The notes beneath the pieces are model-generated. The model ran no database searches and was not told the origin of the DNA. It saw nothing but the letters and a program-made list of their open reading frames with translations. This document shows, one piece after another, positions 60,415 through 64,000 of a stretch of 64,000 nt of DNA; position 1 is the first letter of the stretch; the number at the start of each line of letters is the position of its first letter. The position numbers and the translations under genes were made by a program. Source of the stretch: Prosthecodimorpha staleyi (GTDB taxonomy: Bacteria; Pseudomonadota; Alphaproteobacteria; Rhizobiales; Ancalomicrobiaceae). Where the stretch lies: assembly GCF_018729455.1 (NCBI RefSeq), contig NZ_JAHHZF010000006.1, positions 196,942 to 260,941 of the forward strand. The letters are read 5' to 3'.

Positions 60415-61272
60415 ATGTCCAAGCCTGACCTGATCGTCGCCCTCGGCGAGCGCCGCTATGCCGTCGAGCGCCCCTGGCCGCAGGGGCCGGAGGCGCGCGC
60501 ACTCAAGGGGATCACCGATGTCGCAGTCGACAGTCGCGGACAGGTGCTGGTCTATCAGCGCATCGACAGCCTGGTCGACGCGCCGATCGATCCGGTCGCG
60601 GTGTTCGATGCCGCAGGTCAATGCGTCGGAGCCTGGGGCCGCGACGCGGTGGTCGACGCCCATTCGCTGTCGGTCGCGCCCGATGGACGTATCCTGCTGA
60701 TCGACCGCGATGCCCATCAGGTGCTGATCTTCGATGCCGATTTCCGCCCGCTCGGGAGCCTCGGCGAACGGCACGGGCCGAACCGGCCCTTCAACCACCC
60801 GACCGATGTGGCGGTTGCGCCGAGCGGCGACATCTACGTCGCCGACGGCTACGGCGCCGCCCATGTCCACCGCTTCGATGCCACCGGCCGCCTGATCCAG
60901 ACCTGGGGCAGGCCCGGACGGGGACCGGGCGAATTCACCACGCCGCACGGTATCGCCGTCTTAGCCGACGGCCGCGTCCTGGTCGGCGACCGCGAGAACG
61001 ACCGCGTCCAGGTCTTCACCCCGGAGGGGGCCTTCCTGGCCGCCTGGGGCGATTTCTTCCACCCGATGGATATCCATGTCGACGCGACCGGCCTCGTCCA
61101 CGTCACCGATCAGATCCCGCGCCTGTCGCTGCTCTCCCCCGACGGCGCCCTCCTCGGCCGCTGCCGCCCCGTCCTCAACGGCGCCCACGGCATGTCCAGC
61201 GACACGGCCGGCAACCTCTACCTCGCCGAAATGGTCCCGAACCGGGTCACGAGGCTGAGGCGGTTGGGGTGA
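60415..61272 (+). CDS. NHL-repeat beta-propeller protein
   Basis: 285 residues with about five or six NHL blades (DVAVDSRGQVLVYQR, SLSVAPDGRILLIDRD, DVAVAPSGDIYVADGYG, GIAVLADGRVLVGDREND). Resembles the propeller of peptidyl-alpha-amidating lyase-like proteins and bacterial six-bladed propellers, with no evident enzyme motif. No signal peptide, so cytoplasmic. Overlaps the convergent HTH gene by 26 bases. Confidence 0.85.
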   Translation: MSKPDLIVALGERRYAVERPWPQGPEARALKGITDVAVDSRGQVLVYQRIDSLVDAPIDPVAVFDAAGQCVGAWGRDAVVDAHSLSVAPDGRILLIDRDAHQVLIFDADFRPLGSLGERHGPNRPFNHPTDVAVAPSGDIYVADGYGAAHVHRFDATGRLIQTWGRPGRGPGEFTTPHGIAVLADGRVLVGDRENDRVQVFTPEGAFLAAWGDFFHPMDIHVDATGLVHVTDQIPRLSLLSPDGALLGRCRPVLNGAHGMSSDTAGNLYLAEMVPNRVTRLRRLG

Positions 61273-62293
61273 TGGGCCGGCGGCGTTGCGAGCTTATGGC
61301 CAGAAACTGCTCGACGCCGGACCGGATCCGGTTTGCCGGCAGGGAATGAACCCCAAACAGCCCAAAGAGCGGCATGAGCAATTGACCGACCACGAGGGGC
61401 ATCGCTTCCGGCAATTCGGCAGCCGGAACGGCCGTTTCCGACGAACAGCCATCGCTGCGCGCCGGGTGCACATGGACACCGAGATCTTCGAGCGGATTGA
61501 CCCATGACTTCAGTTGGCGCGCTGTCAGCCCTGAATAGACGACACGAAGCCTGATGTCGGGAAGCGCAGCGTCGTCCTTCGCCAGTTGGCGCGCAAGGTG
61601 GTGGGCGTGGAGCAAAGCTTCGCAGCTTCGCCAGATTGGAATAACCCAATCGAAGATCGTGCGAGGTTGAAAGCCAATCTGAGAATCCTCTTCGAAGCCC
61701 CTGAGGATCACAGCGCGCCCGTCCGGTGCGACACGCCAGAAGTCGCATCGCGCAGCATCGCTGAAGGTTCGGTCCACCCCTTCGAAGCCGTCCGGCTTCA
61801 GCCAAGTCTCGATGAGGCCGTCGATCTCGATCGGTGACAGTCCGGACTGCTCGCGCACCATGAACAGGGGCCAGCCGGTATGCGGTTGCGCCGAAGCGGC
61901 GAGGATTCGCCTCAACTCGGCCGGGCGGACCTGACGCAGGTCGCCATCCAGCCAATAGTCGAACCGGAACCATCCATGCGGAAAGCGCGCCGGGGTGTCC
62001 GGCTCCAGCCGTTCCATCAGATCGCGCCAGCGCGCCATGGCCTCGCGCACGAAGCGGTCCTGGGCATCCTCAGGCGGGCGTTCTTCGAGCAGGCCGACCA
62101 CGCGCAGGATGTCGAAGGCCTTGGCGAGCGTCAGGGTCGTCTCGCCGCGCTCGAAGGCCGCCAGGGTCGGGATGCTGACGCCAGCCAGCGCCGCGTGGTC
62201 GCGCTGGGTCAGGCCCTCGGCCTTGCGGCGGCGCAGGGCCTCCGCGACGAGATCGGGCCAGGCGAGCGGGGTCAACCGAGCAGTCTCAGGCAT
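61247..62293 (-). CDS. XRE-HTH protein with large C-terminal domain, HipA partner
   Basis: 348 residues. HTH of the XRE/HipB type at about 12-58 (EGLTQRDHAALAGVSIPTLAAFERG). The rest, about 290 residues, includes YWLDGDLRQVRPAELRRIL, HTGWPLFMVREQSGL, DFWRVAPDGRAVILRGFEED and FDWVIPIWRSCEALLHAHHL; as I recall, similar segments occur at the C-terminus of some AlbA/Schlafen-type HTH proteins. This is far larger than HipB (about 90 residues). The HipA gene is immediately upstream and overlaps by 22 bases, so order is hipA then hipB-like. Expected: DNA binding, autoregulation, neutralisation of the kinase. Confidence 0.85.
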   Translation of the reverse strand: MPETARLTPLAWPDLVAEALRRRKAEGLTQRDHAALAGVSIPTLAAFERGETTLTLAKAFDILRVVGLLEERPPEDAQDRFVREAMARWRDLMERLEPDTPARFPHGWFRFDYWLDGDLRQVRPAELRRILAASAQPHTGWPLFMVREQSGLSPIEIDGLIETWLKPDGFEGVDRTFSDAARCDFWRVAPDGRAVILRGFEEDSQIGFQPRTIFDWVIPIWRSCEALLHAHHLARQLAKDDAALPDIRLRVVYSGLTARQLKSWVNPLEDLGVHVHPARSDGCSSETAVPAAELPEAMPLVVGQLLMPLFGLFGVHSLPANRIRSGVEQFLAISSQRRRPITPTASAS

Positions 62294-63432
62294 TGGCTCT
62301 CGACGATCTCCGAAAAGCGATGGACGAAGCCATCCGGCGGCTCGCCCTGCGGCGGTCTGATCAGTGGCGCGGCCTTGGCGACGCCGCGCTTCAGATCGGC
62401 GAATGCCTGCCGGATCGCCGGCGCCGGGAGGCCGATCTCGCGACCGAAATTCTCGAAATCCGCGCGGGCGATCTCGCCCGTCTGCCGCCGGCGTCCGCCG
62501 AGCGCGAGCGCGAACTCGCCGTCGAAGCGATCGCCATAGACCAGCGTGTTGAGCACGTCATAGACCGGCGACAGGCGCAGCCCCTCAGGACGCTCCAACA
62601 GGGAGAAGTTCTTCAGATGCGCATCGCAATTGCCAATCAGCGCATAGACGACGAGGCGGCGGAAGAAGCGCGCCAGATCGATCACCGGCCGCGCCGAATG
62701 GCGCTTTATCGCGCCGGCCACATCCTCGTAGGACGCCTCGTACTTGCCGCGGTGGTTGTGCCCCTGCGGCCTGGACAGAATCTGGGCGCAGTCCTCCAGC
62801 CGCAGCCGCTGTCCCCGCGCATCGCGGTCGAAGCGATGGACGATCAAGGCATGGTCGTCGAAGCCGCCGACGCCGCCGGCCTCGAAGGCGGTCACCTCGT
62901 CCCGACCGAGCACGGCCGCCGTCCAGCGCAGGCTCAGCAGTTCGTTGCGCACGAAGGTCGGATTGGCGTCCGAGTTGAACTTGGCGATAAACGGCGCGGC
63001 GCCCTCGGCCGGCGCCGGGAGAAATCCCGTGGCACCGCGGACGACGAGCAGCTTGCGCTGGACGCCCGACACGGTGCGGCCCGGATTGACGGTCGGGTCG
63101 ATGACGGCGTCGGATCGCCCCTCCCCGGTCTCCGCCGCAACGCTGATCGCCCCGATGCAGTCGGCGCCGTAGCGGACGAGCAGGCCGAAATCATCCTCGA
63201 TGGCCAGCCGTGCGACCCGCGCCTGCCCCTCGCGCAGCCAGCCTTCCGTGCCGAGATGCTCGAACACCGGATGCAGGCCGACCGGCCAGTCATGCTCGCG
63301 GCAGGTCGCCGGCAGCGCGCAGGCGATGTCCTGCTGCCAGCCGGCATCGTAGTCGAAACGCGTGCCGCGTTCCGTCTCGATCAGATGCCCGGCCGGCTGG
63401 CCCTTGAACAGGATCCTGGCGATGCGCCCCAT
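62272..63432 (-). CDS. HipA-family serine/threonine kinase toxin
   Basis: 386 residues, single-chain HipA (N-subdomain 1 present, unlike split HipS/HipT). Gly-rich loop TVSGVQRKLL near 120-129 (position of the autophosphorylated Ser is Thr/Ser), Lys151 in FIAKFN, catalytic Asp270 in GNCDAHLKNFSLL, Mg Asp292 in SPVYDVLNT. HipA kinases phosphorylate tRNA synthetases or other targets. ATG 63432 begins MGRIARILF; open frame to 63453. Translationally coupled to the HTH gene downstream. Confidence 0.9.
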   Translation of the reverse strand: MGRIARILFKGQPAGHLIETERGTRFDYDAGWQQDIACALPATCREHDWPVGLHPVFEHLGTEGWLREGQARVARLAIEDDFGLLVRYGADCIGAISVAAETGEGRSDAVIDPTVNPGRTVSGVQRKLLVVRGATGFLPAPAEGAAPFIAKFNSDANPTFVRNELLSLRWTAAVLGRDEVTAFEAGGVGGFDDHALIVHRFDRDARGQRLRLEDCAQILSRPQGHNHRGKYEASYEDVAGAIKRHSARPVIDLARFFRRLVVYALIGNCDAHLKNFSLLERPEGLRLSPVYDVLNTLVYGDRFDGEFALALGGRRRQTGEIARADFENFGREIGLPAPAIRQAFADLKRGVAKAAPLIRPPQGEPPDGFVHRFSEIVESQCLRLLG

Positions 63433-63522
63433 GGCGAAACCATAACTCCACACGGAGCCGAATGCGCGGCTCCGCTCCCTATTTCAGGAGTCATAGCTTA
63501 ATTTTCAAGGACCCGATCCGGA

Positions 63523-63545
63523 AAATGAAGCCTCAGCTTTCATTT
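63523..63545. promoter_or_regulatory. operator-like inverted repeat 1 upstream of hipA-like gene
   Basis: AAATGAAGC-CTCA-GCTTTCATTT, an inverted repeat with one extra base in the right arm, about 90 bases upstream of the HipA start. First of three related sites; likely target of the HTH protein. Confidence 0.6.
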
Positions 63546-63564
63546 CCAAGAACGATGCCCAAAA

Positions 63565-63582
63565 ATGAAATCATACCTTCAT
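63565..63582. promoter_or_regulatory. operator-like inverted repeat 2
   Basis: ATGAA-N8-TTCAT, same half-sites as repeat 1 with wider spacing. Confidence 0.5.
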
Positions 63583-63617
63583 ATGGAAAGGGGAAGGCGC
63601 GGATCGCCCCAGAGGAC

Positions 63618-63635
63618 GAAGCTATGCTTTCATTT
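63618..63635. promoter_or_regulatory. operator-like inverted repeat 3
   Basis: GAAGC-TAT-GCTTTC followed by ATTT, related to repeat 1. It is nearer the ettA gene, so it could also affect it. Confidence 0.5.
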
Positions 63636-63706
63636 CGGATCGGTCGAAACCCGCGCTTCGACCGGCTTGGCGGCACCGGCGCGCGGACGCGCCGGTGGCT
63701 GGGGCA

Positions 63707-64000
<294 letters not shown>

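Overview
The window is GC-rich (high G+C third positions almost throughout) and encodes an alphaproteobacterial, most likely Hyphomicrobiales (Rhizobiales), free-living type diazotroph. The main reasons are the gene order nifHDK - nifENX - DUF269 - CCE_0567-type protein - nif-specific ferredoxin III with sigma-54/NifA signals, a PHB synthase with a nearby phasin, a metF gene coupled to an ArsR-methyltransferase fusion regulator, TRAP and polar amino-acid ABC transporters, and B12-dependent MetH with cobS/cobT. I cannot assign a genus from sequence alone.

Layout. 1-6.4 kb: end of a chemoreceptor, a hexapeptide acyltransferase, PHA synthase, FabI-like reductase, MaoC hydratase, phasin. 6.8-14.2 kb: class I fumarase, DUF2336 protein, L,D-transpeptidase, DUF971 protein with a repeat-generated tail, moaA, and a large secreted low-complexity protein. 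14.4-25.8 kb: transporters (DMT, MFS, TRAP dctQM with dctP about 1 kb away on the other strand, an amino-acid ABC transporter without its ATPase), a class II glutamine amidotransferase and mobA. 26.2-33.9 kb: GGDEF-EAL protein, Lrp regulator, uracil-DNA glycosylase-like protein, membrane histidine kinase, divergent cobT/cobS. 34.0-36.1 kb: a small AT-richer patch with a sulfotransferase-like gene, a tiny ORF and an HTH regulator, probably acquired. 36.4-39.8 kb: DUF1289, aspartic protease, dusA, purU.

39.9-49.8 kb is the nitrogen fixation cluster, all on the minus strand. nifH has a -24/-12 promoter and an exact TGT-N10-ACA NifA site upstream; nifE has its own near-perfect sigma-54 promoter, and a strong terminator lies after nifK, so there are at least two NifA/sigma-54 transcription units. 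A 704-bp gap made of a 254-bp direct duplication with REP-like palindromes separates nifX-DUF269 from the CCE_0567/ferredoxin pair. moaA, mobA (molybdenum cofactor) lie elsewhere in the window, but nifB, nifA, nifV and nifS are not here.

49.8-64 kb: pcm, ndk, a GST, then the methionine cycle block (metH, metF, SahR-like regulator) in which a Phd/PemK-like toxin-antitoxin pair sits on the opposite strand between metF and metH. An 18-bp perfect palindrome just upstream of the regulator is a likely SAH-responsive operator. At the right end a HipA-family kinase is followed by an overlapping 348-residue XRE-HTH protein with a large fused C-terminal domain, preceded by a cluster of TGAAGC/GCTTTCA inverted repeats; this is the most plausible unusual system in the window. 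The window ends inside ettA.

No rRNA, tRNA, CRISPR, insertion sequence or prophage was recognised.
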